From: Azospirillum baldaniorum | GTDB lineage: Bacteria; Pseudomonadota; Alphaproteobacteria; Azospirillales; Azospirillaceae | Direction: 5' to 3' | DNA length: 64,000 bases | NCBI RefSeq assembly: GCF_003119195.2 | Contig: NZ_CP022254.1 | Location: 1,519,001 to 1,583,000, forward strand | Part shown: positions 9,114 to 18,120 of the stretch, in pieces | Layout: each line of letters opens with the position of its first letter | Position numbering within the stretch: position 1 is the first letter of the stretch | Program-made: the position numbers and the translations under genes | The notes under the pieces: generated by a model | What the model was told of the DNA's origin: nothing | What the model saw: the letters and a program-made list of their open reading frames with translations, nothing else | Databases searched by the model: none

Positions 9114-9230
9114 ACGTCCTCCCCTGCGCGGGCGGCCGGTCCATGGCGCCGGCCCGCCGACAGCCATGTCCGAAGAGTAGGTGCCACCCTCCCGGGGGTC
9201 AACCCAGCCGTTCTTCTTGCGTTCCGGCTG

Positions 9231-10232
9231 TCAGTTGCTGATGCGGTCCCGTTGATCCGGCATGGCCTTGAGCGTCGCCAGGATATGGCCGCTGTCGGCG
9301 CCGGACCCGCACAGGCCGAGAGCGGTCTCGCCGAAGTCCACGAGGCTGTGGTGGCGCGGGGCCGGCGCCCGCTCCAGCGGCACCAGCCACGCCGCGTGCC
9401 CGCGCGCGGTCAGGGCGTCGAAGTAGCCGCGCTGGGTGTCGAACGGGATGTTGGTCTCGCGCGGGTCGCCGATGACGAAGACGCGGCGTCCAGGATCGGG
9501 CGGGATGCGGTCGAGCGATGCGGCGGGGTCGAACCAGCCCTGCGGGCGGGCCAGCAGCGTCCGCAGCCCGCGCGCCTCCAGATAGGCGCGGTAGGCCGGC
9601 GCGCCGGAGGAGATCACCGCGCAGCGCAGATCATGGCGGCGGGCCAGGAACTCCGCGGTCAGCGTTCCGCCGGCGCTGTGCCCGCCCAGCGCCCATTCCG
9701 TCACGCCGTAGCGGGCCTTCAGGACGTCGAGCAGCGCGTTCATCAGGGCCGCCTCGCGCGGCGTGTGGCGCGTCGTCCAGAAGCGGCCGGAACTGCCATA
9801 GGCGCCGGGCCGGGCGAGGAACAGGAAGGGGATGCCGAACCGCTCCGCCAGGGCGCGTTCCTGGTCGATCATGGCGGCGACGCCCAGCCCCTCCTGGTGG
9901 CCGACGGAGGTCGGCTTGGTCCCCATGATGTCGCCGTGCATCCAGGCCGCGGCAATCGGGTTGGGGCCGGGGGCGGGGCGCAGGCCCGCCGCGTAGTAGC
10001 GCAGGCATTCCCCGCGCCCGTCCACCTCGACCCAGGCGGCGGTGTCCTGGGCCTCCAGCGCGGCGCAGGCCTTGCGGGTGATGGTGACGCCCCCGGTCAC
10101 CGCGGCGTTGGAGAAGCGTTCGCCGCTCGGCTGCGACTGGGCGTGGGCGTCCGTCGCCACCACTGTCGCCACCACCGTCGACATCGCCAGCACAAGACCG
10201 GCGAGGAAGGCGAAGGCCGCGCCCCGGCGCAT
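9231..10232 (-). CDS. Secreted alpha/beta hydrolase
   Basis: A 333-residue protein with an N-terminal signal peptide ending near 'ATDAHAQ' (residues 26-32) and an alpha/beta-hydrolase core. The nucleophile Ser186 is in 'GGHSAGGT'; the acid is probably in 'VIGDPRETN' and the His in 'PRHHSLVDFG'. It is therefore expected to act in the periplasm on an unidentified ester or amide. Its ATG overlaps the plsC stop by one base (TGATG), indicating translational coupling. Confidence 0.78.
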   Translation of the reverse strand: MRRGAAFAFLAGLVLAMSTVVATVVATDAHAQSQPSGERFSNAAVTGGVTITRKACAALEAQDTAAWVEVDGRGECLRYYAAGLRPAPGPNPIAAAWMHGDIMGTKPTSVGHQEGLGVAAMIDQERALAERFGIPFLFLARPGAYGSSGRFWTTRHTPREAALMNALLDVLKARYGVTEWALGGHSAGGTLTAEFLARRHDLRCAVISSGAPAYRAYLEARGLRTLLARPQGWFDPAASLDRIPPDPGRRVFVIGDPRETNIPFDTQRGYFDALTARGHAAWLVPLERAPAPRHHSLVDFGETALGLCGSGADSGHILATLKAMPDQRDRISN

Positions 10233-11014
10233 CAGGAGGCGGTTTCGCTCACCGCGGCGGTGGCTGGTTCCGCCGCCTTCGGCCGCACGGTCGCCGGCCC
10301 GCCGGCGGCGACGACCAGCCGGTCGGTGGCCGCCTCCAGCCGCTCCTCCAGCTCCTGCATGGCCTTGGCGCGGCCCAGGCCCGCTGGGATGGGGGGCAGG
10401 AATTCCACGATGATGGTGCCCGGCCGCTTGATGAAGCTGTTGCGCGCCCAGTAGAGACCGGCGTTCAGCGCCATCGGCACGATGGGGATTTTGAGATGGT
10501 CGTAGAGCACGCCGACGCCGATCCGGTAGGGTCGGTAGGCGCCGACGGCGACCCGCGTCCCCTGCGGGAAGATCACGATGGGCCGCCCCTCGTCCCGCAC
10601 CGGGCGGGCGTTCCGGACCATCGAGGCGACGGCGCGGCCCTTGGCGCCGCGGTCGACGGCGATCATCCGGGATCTGGCGGCGTACCAGCCCCAGATGGGA
10701 ATCCACAGAAGCTCGCGCTTCAGGATGATCGCCGGGTCGTTGACGAGGAAGTGCAGCTTCATCGTCTCCCAGGCCGACTGGTGCTTGGCGGCCAGGAGGA
10801 AGGACCCGCTCTGGGGGACGTGCTCCCGCCCGCGCACCTCGTAACGGATGCCGACGAGCGTGCGCTCCAGCCACGAGACGGTGCCGAAATACCATGTGAT
10901 CACGCGGATCATGCTGCGGCGCGGCAGCAGCAGCGACCACAGGATGCCGACGCAGATGACCGCCGTCCACACATAGAAGGCGACGTTGAAGGCGAGGGAA
11001 CGCAGGAAGATCAT
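10232..11014 (-). CDS. plsC: 1-acyl-sn-glycerol-3-phosphate acyltransferase
   Basis: A 260-residue PlsC-family acyltransferase with an N-terminal membrane segment (residues 8-27). It should convert lysophosphatidate to phosphatidate at the inner membrane. The family's HX4D motif appears as 'AAKHQSAWETMKL', with Glu in place of Asp, and the substrate-binding motif appears as 'FPQGTR' in place of FPEGTR; both variants are known in alphaproteobacterial PlsC. It lies in the order ftsE-ftsX-ydcF-plsC, with 13 bp to the gene before it and a 1-bp overlap with the hydrolase after it. Confidence 0.9.
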   Translation of the reverse strand: MIFLRSLAFNVAFYVWTAVICVGILWSLLLPRRSMIRVITWYFGTVSWLERTLVGIRYEVRGREHVPQSGSFLLAAKHQSAWETMKLHFLVNDPAIILKRELLWIPIWGWYAARSRMIAVDRGAKGRAVASMVRNARPVRDEGRPIVIFPQGTRVAVGAYRPYRIGVGVLYDHLKIPIVPMALNAGLYWARNSFIKRPGTIIVEFLPPIPAGLGRAKAMQELEERLEAATDRLVVAAGGPATVRPKAAEPATAAVSETAS

Positions 11015-11027
11015 GGCCGGGAACTTG

Positions 11028-11663
11028 TCAGGATTCGATCAGCTTCTCAAGCGTGTAGCGAAGGCGCGTCACAATGTACTTGTTGTACTCGGTCATCAGC
11101 AGATTCGCCGTGCCCGGCCACAGCCACCAGTCGTTGAGATGCACGTTGGGGGAGGCGACGGGGTGGGGCACCACCTCGACCTCCGGGATCACCATGCGGA
11201 ACTCCAGAAGGCTGCGCATCATGTGGTAATTGGCGGTGACCAGCCGCATCGAGCCGTAGCCCTGCGCGCGCAGCCAGTCCGCCGTCTCGTAGGCGTTGCC
11301 GATCGTGCTGTCCGCCGAATAGCCGAGCGTGATGCAGCATTCCATCTCGCCGGGGAACTGGCGCGAGCGCTTCAGCAACTCCTGCACCTCCAGCCCCTCG
11401 TAGACGCCGGAGACGAACAGCCGGTGCGCCCGCCCGTCGGCCAGCAGCTCCAGCCCGGTGCTCAGCCGCCCGCTGCCGCCGGTCAGCACGACGATGGCGT
11501 CGGTGTTGCGGGTGGCCTCGGCGCTGCCGGGCGGCGGCGGGGTGCGGGGAATCGACGCGGCGAACCAGAACAGCCCGCCGAGCCACGCCAGCCCGCCCAG
11601 CATCGCCAGAAGCAGCAGCCGTCGCAAAGCCCGCAGGACCCGGGCGCGCCGCGAGTGGGCCAT
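11028..11663 (-). CDS. YdcF/SanA-family (DUF218) membrane-anchored protein
   Basis: A 211-residue DUF218 protein with one N-terminal transmembrane helix (about residues 14-35) and the family's 'DAIVVLTGGSGRLSTGLELL', 'ADSTIGNAYETADWL' and 'LVTANYHMMRS' motifs. YdcF/SanA/ElyC proteins act at the cell envelope, and some affect undecaprenyl-lipid recycling or vancomycin barrier function; the biochemical activity is unproved. It sits between ftsX and plsC in an apparent operon for division and envelope lipid functions. Confidence 0.85.
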   Translation of the reverse strand: MAHSRRARVLRALRRLLLLAMLGGLAWLGGLFWFAASIPRTPPPPGSAEATRNTDAIVVLTGGSGRLSTGLELLADGRAHRLFVSGVYEGLEVQELLKRSRQFPGEMECCITLGYSADSTIGNAYETADWLRAQGYGSMRLVTANYHMMRSLLEFRMVIPEVEVVPHPVASPNVHLNDWWLWPGTANLLMTEYNKYIVTRLRYTLEKLIES

Positions 11664-11698
11664 CCCTCAGCCTCCGGACGGACGGATCGGGAGGACGG

Positions 11699-12601
11699 TC
11701 ACGGCATCGACTCCAGCGTGCGCAGCACCGTCCAGCGCGCGGTCAGCGCCGCCAGCAGGCAGGCGGCCAGCGGCACGGCGGCCAGCGCGGCGACGGCCCA
11801 CCAGGGCGAGGTGGCAAGGTCGGGCAGCAGGCTGGCGTGAAGCCCGGCGGCGGCGTGGCCGATCCCGCCCAGCGTGCCGGCGGCCAGCAGCAGCCCGGTC
11901 ATCCCGCCGCGCAGGGTCAGGCCGATGACGTGCGATTCGAACTGCCGCGCCACATAGCGGTCGGTGGCCCCCATCAGGTGCAGCAGCTCCACCACATGGC
12001 GGTGGATGGCGAGTCCGGAGCGCACGGCGAAGACCACCGCCATCACGCCCGCCCCGCCGATCAGCGCCACGATGCCCAGCGCCGCCAGATGCATCGCCCC
12101 GGCGAAGCGGCGCAGGTCGGCCAGCCACACCGCGTGGTCATCCAGCGTGGCGCCGGGGGCGGCGGAGGTCAGGCGCACGGACAGCGCCGCCGTGTCCACC
12201 GGCCCGTTGGTCATCACGTCGATCAGCCGCGGCATCGGCAGCAGCGGGTCGGCGGCCTCCTTGCCCAGCCAGGGTTCGAGCAGCCGGCCGACGTCGCCGC
12301 TGGACAGGACGCTGGCGGTCGCGATGCCAGGGGTGGCGCGCAGGACGGTCAGCGCGGCCTCCGTCCGCTCCTCCAGCGGGGCGGCCTGGGCGCTGTCGGG
12401 CAGCGGCATGATCTGCACGGTCAGCCCACCGGCCAGACCGCTGTCCCAGCGCCGGGTCATGTCGGAGACGAGCAGGGCCCCGGCCAGCGCCAGCGCCGCC
12501 AGATAGACCATCAGCGCGGTCAGCCACATGAGGAAGCGCGAGGTCGGGTCCTTCGCCAGCGGCAGATCGGAATTTCGGCGGGTCAGCGGCGGCAGGGCCA
12601 T
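11699..12601 (-). CDS. ftsX: Cell-division protein FtsX
   Basis: A 300-residue FtsX-type permease-like protein. One helix (about 25-46) precedes a periplasmic domain (about 50-165), followed by three more helices. The cytoplasmic loop 'HRHVVELLHLMGATDRYVAR' is the family's FtsE-contact region. FtsEX couples ATP hydrolysis to activation of periplasmic peptidoglycan hydrolases at the septum. It follows ftsE by 22 bp. Confidence 0.9.
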   Translation of the reverse strand: MALPPLTRRNSDLPLAKDPTSRFLMWLTALMVYLAALALAGALLVSDMTRRWDSGLAGGLTVQIMPLPDSAQAAPLEERTEAALTVLRATPGIATASVLSSGDVGRLLEPWLGKEAADPLLPMPRLIDVMTNGPVDTAALSVRLTSAAPGATLDDHAVWLADLRRFAGAMHLAALGIVALIGGAGVMAVVFAVRSGLAIHRHVVELLHLMGATDRYVARQFESHVIGLTLRGGMTGLLLAAGTLGGIGHAAAGLHASLLPDLATSPWWAVAALAAVPLAACLLAALTARWTVLRTLESMP

Positions 12602-12623
12602 GGCGTGTCTCCTTCCCTCCGCG

Positions 12624-13304
12624 TCAGGCCCAGCGCGAGGCGTGCGCCGGCAGGACGTGCAGGCGCCCGTTCTCCAGCATCAGCCGCGGGTGCTCGAAGC
12701 GGCGGATCAGCGCCTCGTTGTGCGAGGCGATGACCACGGTGGTGCCCAGCTTGTGAAGCTCCTCGAACAGGTAGAGCAGGCGCATGCCGATGCCGTCGTC
12801 CACGTTGCCGGTCGGCTCGTCGGCCAGCAGCAGGCGCGGGCGGTTGATGACCGCGCGGGCGATGGCGACGCGCTGCTGCTGCCCGCCCGACAGGGTGGAG
12901 GGCAGGGAGTTCAGATGGTTGCCCAGCCCCACCCAGCGCAGGATTTCCGTGCAGTGCTCCACCACGTCGGACTCGCGCGCGCCGCCCATGCGCAGCGGCA
13001 GCGCCACGTTGTCGAGCGCCGAGAGATGGTCGAGCAGGGCGAAATCCTGGAACACCACGCCGATCTGGCGGCGCAGCGCCGGCAGGTCGGTGCGCTTGAC
13101 CCGCGCCATGTCCTTGCCGAACAGGGTGACCAGCCCGCGCGACGGGCGGAGCGCCAGATACATCAGCTTGAGCAGCGACGACTTGCCGGCCCCGCTCGCC
13201 CCCGTCATGAAGTGGAACGAGCCGGGTGGCAGGGTGAAGCTGATGTCGCGCAGCACCTCCGGTCCGGTGCCATAGCGCAGTCCCACATTCTCGAAACGGA
13301 TCAC
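12624..13304 (-). CDS. ftsE: Cell-division ATP-binding protein FtsE
   Basis: A 226-residue ABC ATPase. Walker A is 'TGASGAGKSS' (about residues 35-44), the signature is 'LSGGQQQRVAIARA' and Walker B is 'LLLADEPTGNVD'. The initial 'MIRFENVGLRYGTGPEVLRD' is typical of FtsE, and the downstream ftsX confirms the assignment. It is divergent from a zinc-ribbon gene across about 250 bp, a layout common in alphaproteobacteria. Confidence 0.95.
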   Translation of the reverse strand: MIRFENVGLRYGTGPEVLRDISFTLPPGSFHFMTGASGAGKSSLLKLMYLALRPSRGLVTLFGKDMARVKRTDLPALRRQIGVVFQDFALLDHLSALDNVALPLRMGGARESDVVEHCTEILRWVGLGNHLNSLPSTLSGGQQQRVAIARAVINRPRLLLADEPTGNVDDGIGMRLLYLFEELHKLGTTVVIASHNEALIRRFEHPRLMLENGRLHVLPAHASRWA

Positions 13305-13550
13305 GGTCCCACCAAAGGCGCAACGGAAGGCCCCGGCGGCGTCCCGCCGGGTGCGCGGATGGACAATGCACCGGCAGGGGCCGGCGCGTCCACCGCTGTC
13401 CGCCCCGCGGCCCCGAACATTGTCTTCGTCAGCCGGGCCATCCTCGTCCGGCTGGGGACGGCCGCGCGCGGCGCCCGTGCGTTCCTTGCTTCACACCTCA
13501 CGACTACCTATAAGGACAGTCTGCAAATTCGGTGACAACGATCGGCATCT

Positions 13551-14225
13551 ATGATCATCACCTGTCCGGCCTGCGACACACGGTACACTCTTGCCGATTC
13601 GGCGGTCGGTCCGCAGGGCCGGAAGGTGCGTTGCGCCCAATGCGGCCACATGTGGTGGCAGTTGCCGCAGGACGATCCCGTCTTCCATCCCGACGCGGTG
13701 ACCGAGTTCCACCCGGTCCCGCCGCCCTCCACCAAGACGCCGTCCTCCAAGACGAAGGCGGCTGCCAAGCCTGTGGCCGACCCCGGGGCGCGGCGCCGGG
13801 CGCTGGTCGGTTGGGGGGCCTTCGTGGCGGTGTTGCTGGCCATCGGTGCTGCCGGTTATTTCGGCCGCGCCACCGTGGTGCGGCTGTGGCCTCCGGCCGC
13901 GCTGTTCTACGAGACGGTCGGCCTGCCGGTGGAGCCGCCGGGCACCGGCCTGCAGCTTCAGAACGTCCGCTCGGAACAGAAGGCCGAGGACGGCAAGGCC
14001 GCTTTGCTGGTGGAGGGGCAGATCGTCAACGTCTCCGAGACGCTGCGCACGGTGCCGGCGCTGCGGGTCACCGCGCTGGGCGCCGACCGCCAGCCGTTGC
14101 GGAACTGGACCGTCGAGCCGGTGCCGCCGCAGATCCTTCCCGGTGAGATCGCCACCTTCCGCGATATCCAGGCGGACGCCGCCGGGGTGCTGGAGGTCAT
14201 GATCACCTTCGACGGCGGTCGCTGA
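13551..14225 (+). CDS. MJ0042-type zinc-ribbon protein with DUF3426-like domain
   Basis: A 224-residue protein that starts with a zinc ribbon 'CPACDTRYTL...VRCAQCGHMW' (Cys pairs at about residues 5/8 and 27/30). A transmembrane helix lies at about 84-105, followed by a probably periplasmic beta-rich domain (about 125-222) like DUF3426. The ribbon suggests a cytoplasmic protein- or nucleic-acid-binding function coupled to an envelope domain. Its role is unknown; the divergent ftsEX operon hints at an envelope function. Confidence 0.75.
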   Translation: MIITCPACDTRYTLADSAVGPQGRKVRCAQCGHMWWQLPQDDPVFHPDAVTEFHPVPPPSTKTPSSKTKAAAKPVADPGARRRALVGWGAFVAVLLAIGAAGYFGRATVVRLWPPAALFYETVGLPVEPPGTGLQLQNVRSEQKAEDGKAALLVEGQIVNVSETLRTVPALRVTALGADRQPLRNWTVEPVPPQILPGEIATFRDIQADAAGVLEVMITFDGGR

Positions 14226-14248
14226 GGCTGGCGCTGACCGCAGTTCCG

Positions 14249-14869
14249 TTATGGCGCGTAGCCCCGGATGATCAGGGAGACCGCGCCGTCGACGATCCGG
14301 GTCAGTTGCTCCTCGGTCGGGCGTTCGGACAGGCACAGCATGAAGCGCAGATGCGTGTGCGACTTGACGAGTCCGACGAACTGCTCCGCCGCCAACTGCG
14401 GGTCGGGGATGCGCAGCAGGCCGCGGCGGTCGAGGTCGGTCATGAAGGCGCTGATGTGCTCCATGGTGCGGGCCGGGCCCGCCTCGTAGAAGGCGCTCGC
14501 CAGTTCGGGGAAGCGGTGCGCCTCGCCGACGACCACGCGGTAGCCGGCCAGCGCCTGCGGCGACAGGATCAGCGTGACGAAATGGCGGGCAATCAGGCGC
14601 AGCCCGTCGGCCATGTCGAGCGCGCGCGCCTCCTCGCAGACGGCGGCCATCGCCTGCCCCTTGCATTCGCGGGCGACCATGACGCGGAACAGCTCGTCCT
14701 TGCTGCCGAAATGGGCGTAGAGCGTCGCCTTGGACACGTTGGCCGTCTTGGCGATGGCGTCCATGCTGACGGCGCCGTAGCCATGGTCCAGGAACAGCTT
14801 TCCGGCGGCCTCCAGGATCTGCGCGGGCTTCGATCCTGCCTCCGGGGTGGGGGCGACCAGCGTGCTCAT
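14249..14869 (-). CDS. TetR-family repressor of the emrAB-like operon
   Basis: A 206-residue TetR-family regulator. The helix-turn-helix at about residues 15-60 contains 'GYGAVSMDAIAKTANVSKAT' and 'LYAHFGSKDELF', and the ligand domain resembles the AcrR C-terminal group. The ATG at 14869 has GAGGAA upstream; a 41-residue longer in-frame form is low complexity and crosses a 15-bp tandem repeat, so it is disfavoured. The divergent efflux operon and the two operator-like palindromes at 15015 and 15078 indicate that it represses emrAB and possibly itself. Confidence 0.88.
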   Translation of the reverse strand: MSTLVAPTPEAGSKPAQILEAAGKLFLDHGYGAVSMDAIAKTANVSKATLYAHFGSKDELFRVMVARECKGQAMAAVCEEARALDMADGLRLIARHFVTLILSPQALAGYRVVVGEAHRFPELASAFYEAGPARTMEHISAFMTDLDRRGLLRIPDPQLAAEQFVGLVKSHTHLRFMLCLSERPTEEQLTRIVDGAVSLIIRGYAP

Positions 14870-14878
14870 GCGTTCCTC

Positions 14879-14908
14879 GTGTCCTGAAACCGGGTGTCCT
14901 GAAACCGG
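14879..14908. repeat. Perfect 15-bp tandem duplication
   Basis: GTGTCCTGAAACCGG occurs twice head to tail, at 14879-14893 and 14894-14908, just upstream of the TetR gene start. One of several 12-17 bp tandem duplications in this window. Confidence 0.9.
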
Positions 14909-15014
14909 CCCTGCGTCCTGTTCTACCACGGTGCCGACGGTGCTTGCGGGACTTCCTGCACCGAGTCCCCGCTGCCGTAACGCGTTCCGCATTCAACCAC
15001 AATCCCAAACGTTA

Positions 15015-15033
15015 AAACTAGACCGTTCAGTTC
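15015..15033. promoter_or_regulatory. TetR-type operator, imperfect copy
   Basis: AAACTAGACCGTTCAGTTC, a 19-bp imperfect palindrome matching the perfect copy at 15078 in most positions. It lies immediately upstream of the TTGACA at 15038. Confidence 0.7.
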
Positions 15034-15037
15034 ACTC

Positions 15038-15066
15038 TTGACAACAGGTAGGCCCACGATCATCTT
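15038..15066 (+). promoter_or_regulatory. Candidate emrAB promoter
   Basis: A consensus TTGACA (15038-15043), a 17-bp spacer and a weak CATCTT as -10. It is flanked by the two TetR-type palindromes, so bound repressor would occlude it. Confidence 0.5.
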
Positions 15067-15077
15067 TTCGCAAGACT

Positions 15078-15096
15078 AAACTGAACGGTTCAGTTT
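15078..15096. promoter_or_regulatory. TetR-type operator, perfect palindrome
   Basis: AAACTGAACGGTTCAGTTT: two perfect 9-bp arms around one central base. It sits 63 bp from the imperfect copy, about six helical turns, and just downstream of the candidate -10. Confidence 0.8.
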
Positions 15097-15160
15097 CGGC
15101 GGGACGGCGGCAAGCCGGACCGCGCCGGGCAAAGAACCGAAACGGGTGGGCTGGATTACG

Positions 15161-16267
15161 ATGGTCAAGGCCGTGCGGAAGATCGTTCTGTCGGGTGTGG
15201 CGGTGGCGGCGCTGGCCGGTGGCGGCTACGCCGGCTGGGAGTGGTGGACCGAGGGTCGCTTCTTCGAGTCGACCGACAACGCCTATGTCCACAGCGACAT
15301 CACGGTGGTGAGTCCCAAGGTCTCCGCCTATGTGCGGGACGTCCGGGTGGCGGAGAACCAGCAGGTCGCCGCAGGCGACGTGCTCGCGGTGCTGGACGAC
15401 CAGGACTTCCGCGCCAAGGTCGCGGAGGCCGAGGCCAACGTCGCCGCGCAGAAGGCGGCGCTCGGCACCATCGACAGCAAGCTGCAGCTCCAGAAGGCGA
15501 TCATCGATCAGGCCGCCGCCTCGGTCTCCAGCGCCGAGGCCGAGCAGCGCCGCGCCCAGCAGGATTTCGACCGCACCCGCGCGCTGGCCAGCGACAGCTG
15601 GGCCAGCCGCCAGAAGTTCGAGACGGCGGACGCCGACCTGCGCAAGGCGACGGCGGAGACCGCCCGCAGCCGCGCCGCGCTGGTCGCGGAACAGGATCAG
15701 GTCGGCGTGCTGAACGCCAGCCGCAGCGAGACCGACGCCCGCCTGCGTCAGGCGGAGGCCGCCCTGCAGACCGCGCGCAACGATCTGAACAACACGGTCA
15801 TCCGCGCCCCGGTGGACGGGGTGGTCGGCAACCGCGGCGTCCAGGTCGGCCAGTACGCGCGTCCGGGCGTGCAGCTTCTCTCGCTGGTGCCGCTGCCCGA
15901 CGTCTATGTGGTCGCCAACTTCAAGGAGACGCAGCTCGCCCGCATGCGTCCCGGCCAGCCGGTGACGGTTGAGGTCGACGCCTATCCGGACAAGCATCTG
16001 CTCGGCCGGGTGGAGAGCTTCGCCCCGGCGTCGGGCTCGCAGTTCAGCCTGCTGCCGCCGGAGAACGCGACCGGCAACTTCACCAAGATCGTCCAGCGCG
16101 TGCCCGTGCGCATCGCCCTGCCGCGCGACAGCGTGCTGTCCGGCCTGCTGCGCCCCGGCCTGTCGGTGGTCGCCGAGGTGGACACCCGCGGCGCCGAGGA
16201 GCAGCCGCACGACAGGGGCACCGTCATGGGCGCGCTGGTCCCCGGCCGGACGGTCGCGTCGAAGTAA
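15161..16267 (+). CDS. emrA: EmrA/HlyD-family membrane fusion protein
   Basis: A 368-residue periplasmic adaptor anchored by one N-terminal helix (about residues 7-23). The 'STDNAYVHSDITVVSPKVSAYV' start of the biotinyl-lipoyl-like domain (given in two parts: 'STDNAYVHSD', 'ITVVSPKVSAYV') is characteristic of EmrA/VceA. A long helical hairpin (about 85-190) follows, then a beta-barrel with 'NTVIRAPVDGVVGNRGVQVG'. It should link the MFS pump to an outer-membrane channel for drug export. ATG 15161 is preferred over GTG 15146. Confidence 0.9.
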   Translation: MVKAVRKIVLSGVAVAALAGGGYAGWEWWTEGRFFESTDNAYVHSDITVVSPKVSAYVRDVRVAENQQVAAGDVLAVLDDQDFRAKVAEAEANVAAQKAALGTIDSKLQLQKAIIDQAAASVSSAEAEQRRAQQDFDRTRALASDSWASRQKFETADADLRKATAETARSRAALVAEQDQVGVLNASRSETDARLRQAEAALQTARNDLNNTVIRAPVDGVVGNRGVQVGQYARPGVQLLSLVPLPDVYVVANFKETQLARMRPGQPVTVEVDAYPDKHLLGRVESFAPASGSQFSLLPPENATGNFTKIVQRVPVRIALPRDSVLSGLLRPGLSVVAEVDTRGAEEQPHDRGTVMGALVPGRTVASK

Positions 16268-16321
16268 CCACGCCAACACCCGTTTTTCGTTTCAATCTCT
16301 TTCGTCCTGGAGAGGGCGACC

Positions 16322-18019
16322 ATGACCGCCATCACCAACGACGACACGCCCACCGCCAGCACCGCCAATCCCCCGGCGGACGCGGGCGGCGAGACCGCCG
16401 CGTCCCGGCTCCAAACTCCCCCGCCCCCTGCGGGCCGGGACGCGGCGGCTCCTTCCCCTTCCAGTGCCGGGTCCAGCGCCGGGCCGCGCCCGGTGAGCAC
16501 GCGCGACTGGCTGGGCTTCCTGTCCATGGTCGTCGGCATGTTCATGGCGATCCTGGACATCCAGATCGTCTCCAGCTCCCTGTCGGAGATCCAGGCGGGC
16601 CTCGCGGCCAGCGCCGACGAGATCTCGTGGGTGCAGACCTCCTACCTCATCGCCGAGGTGGTGATGATCCCGCTGTCCGGCATGCTGGCGCGGATTCTCT
16701 CCACCCGCGTGCTGTTCACCATCGCCGCCGCCGGCTTCACCCTGACCAGCGTCGCCTGCGCCTTCACCTCCAGCATCGAATCGATGATCGTGTGGCGGGC
16801 GCTCCAGGGCTTCATCGGCGGCGCGATGATCCCGACCGTCTTCGCCACCAGCTTCTCCCTGTTCCCGCCGGAGAAGCGGGCCGGCGTGTCGGTGATGATC
16901 GGTCTGGTCGCCACCATGGCGCCGACGCTGGGCCCGACTCTCGGCGGCTGGCTGACCCAGAGCTTCTCCTGGCACTGGCTGTTCCTGGCCAACGTCCTGC
17001 CGGGCATCGCCGTGACCTCGCTGGTGTGGACGCTGGTCGACGTGGACAAGCCCAACCCGGCGCTGCGCAAGGGCTTCGACTTCATCGGGCTGGGGCTGAT
17101 GGCCGCCTTCCTCGGCAGCCTGGAGTTCGTGGTCGAGGAAGGCCCGCGCCAGGACTGGTTCCAGGACGAGTATGTGGCGATCTTCGCCGTGGTCGCCGCG
17201 GTGTCCGCCGTCGGCTTCTTCTGGCGGGTCCTGACCTACGGCAACCCGATCGTCGAGCTGCGCGCCTTCCTGGACCGCAACTTCGCCATCGGCTCGCTCT
17301 ACAGCTTCATCATCGGCATCGGACTCTACGGGGCGGTCTATCTGCAGCCGCTGTTCCTGGCGCGGGTGCGCGGGCTGAACAGTTTGCAGATCGGCACGAT
17401 CATGTTCGTGACCGGCGCCTTCCAGTTCCTGTCCGCGCCGATCGCCGGCGCGCTGTCGAAGAAGCTCGACCTGCGGGTGATGCTGGCGATGGGGCTGTGC
17501 CTGTTCGGCACGGGCGTCTGGCTGAACGCCCACCTGACCAACCAGTCCGGCTTCTGGGAGCTGTTCCTGCCGCAGGCGGTGCGTGGCCTGTCCCTGATGC
17601 TCTGCTTCATCCCGGTGAACACCATCGCGCTCGGTACGCTTCCGCCGGAGCAGCTCAAGAACGCGTCAGGCCTCTACAACCTGATGCGCAACCTGGGCGG
17701 CGCCATCGGTCTGGCGGCGATCAACACCGTGCTGCTGGAGCGGGCCTCCCTGCACATGAACCGGCTGGGCGACAACCTGAACCTCGCCCGCCCGCTGGTG
17801 CAGGAGACGCTGGACGGGCTGGCGACCAAGTTCGACGGGCTGGTCGCCGACCCGCAGGCCGCCGCCATGAAGACGCTGGCCCGCATGGTGGAGCGCGAGG
17901 CGATGGTGCTCACCTTCAACGACTGCCTGCTGCTGATGGCCGGGGTGTTCTTCGCCGGGCTCCTGCTGATGCCGCTGGTGCGGCGTCCGGGGGGCAAACC
18001 GGCGGCGGCGGATCACTGA
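16322..18019 (+). CDS. emrB: DHA2-family MFS multidrug exporter, EmrB-like
   Basis: A 565-residue MFS transporter with about 14 helices, the DHA2 (EmrB/QacA) pattern. Helix 1 contains 'FLSMVVGMFMAILDIQIVSS'; 'EISWVQTSYLIAEVVMIPLS' and 'GWLTQSFSWHWLFLANVLPG' are typical EmrB segments. It should drive proton-coupled drug efflux together with the upstream EmrA. The first 58 residues are a Pro/Ala/Ser-rich cytoplasmic extension not usual for the family. A GGAGAGG precedes the ATG, and the gene is 54 bp after emrA. Confidence 0.92.
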   Translation: MTAITNDDTPTASTANPPADAGGETAASRLQTPPPPAGRDAAAPSPSSAGSSAGPRPVSTRDWLGFLSMVVGMFMAILDIQIVSSSLSEIQAGLAASADEISWVQTSYLIAEVVMIPLSGMLARILSTRVLFTIAAAGFTLTSVACAFTSSIESMIVWRALQGFIGGAMIPTVFATSFSLFPPEKRAGVSVMIGLVATMAPTLGPTLGGWLTQSFSWHWLFLANVLPGIAVTSLVWTLVDVDKPNPALRKGFDFIGLGLMAAFLGSLEFVVEEGPRQDWFQDEYVAIFAVVAAVSAVGFFWRVLTYGNPIVELRAFLDRNFAIGSLYSFIIGIGLYGAVYLQPLFLARVRGLNSLQIGTIMFVTGAFQFLSAPIAGALSKKLDLRVMLAMGLCLFGTGVWLNAHLTNQSGFWELFLPQAVRGLSLMLCFIPVNTIALGTLPPEQLKNASGLYNLMRNLGGAIGLAAINTVLLERASLHMNRLGDNLNLARPLVQETLDGLATKFDGLVADPQAAAMKTLARMVEREAMVLTFNDCLLLMAGVFFAGLLLMPLVRRPGGKPAAADH

Positions 18020-18120
18020 TCGGGGTGACACCGTCTTCGCGCCGGTGAAGCGTCCCGGTGACCGGCGCCCGTCTTCGTGCTATAGGGCAGGCCGTCGCGT
18101 CGAAGGGTCTTTCCGCCGTC

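Noticed and set aside
6924..10454. A 1176-codon plus-strand open frame opposite nrdJ, the hydrolase and plsC
   Set aside because: Composition is Gly/Arg/His/Val-rich without domains, typical of the antisense frame of GC-rich genes. The opposite strand encodes recognisable enzymes.
14870..14992. A 41-residue N-terminal extension of the TetR regulator
   Set aside because: It lies over a 15-bp tandem repeat and lacks TetR features, while ATG 14869 has a good GAGGAA site.
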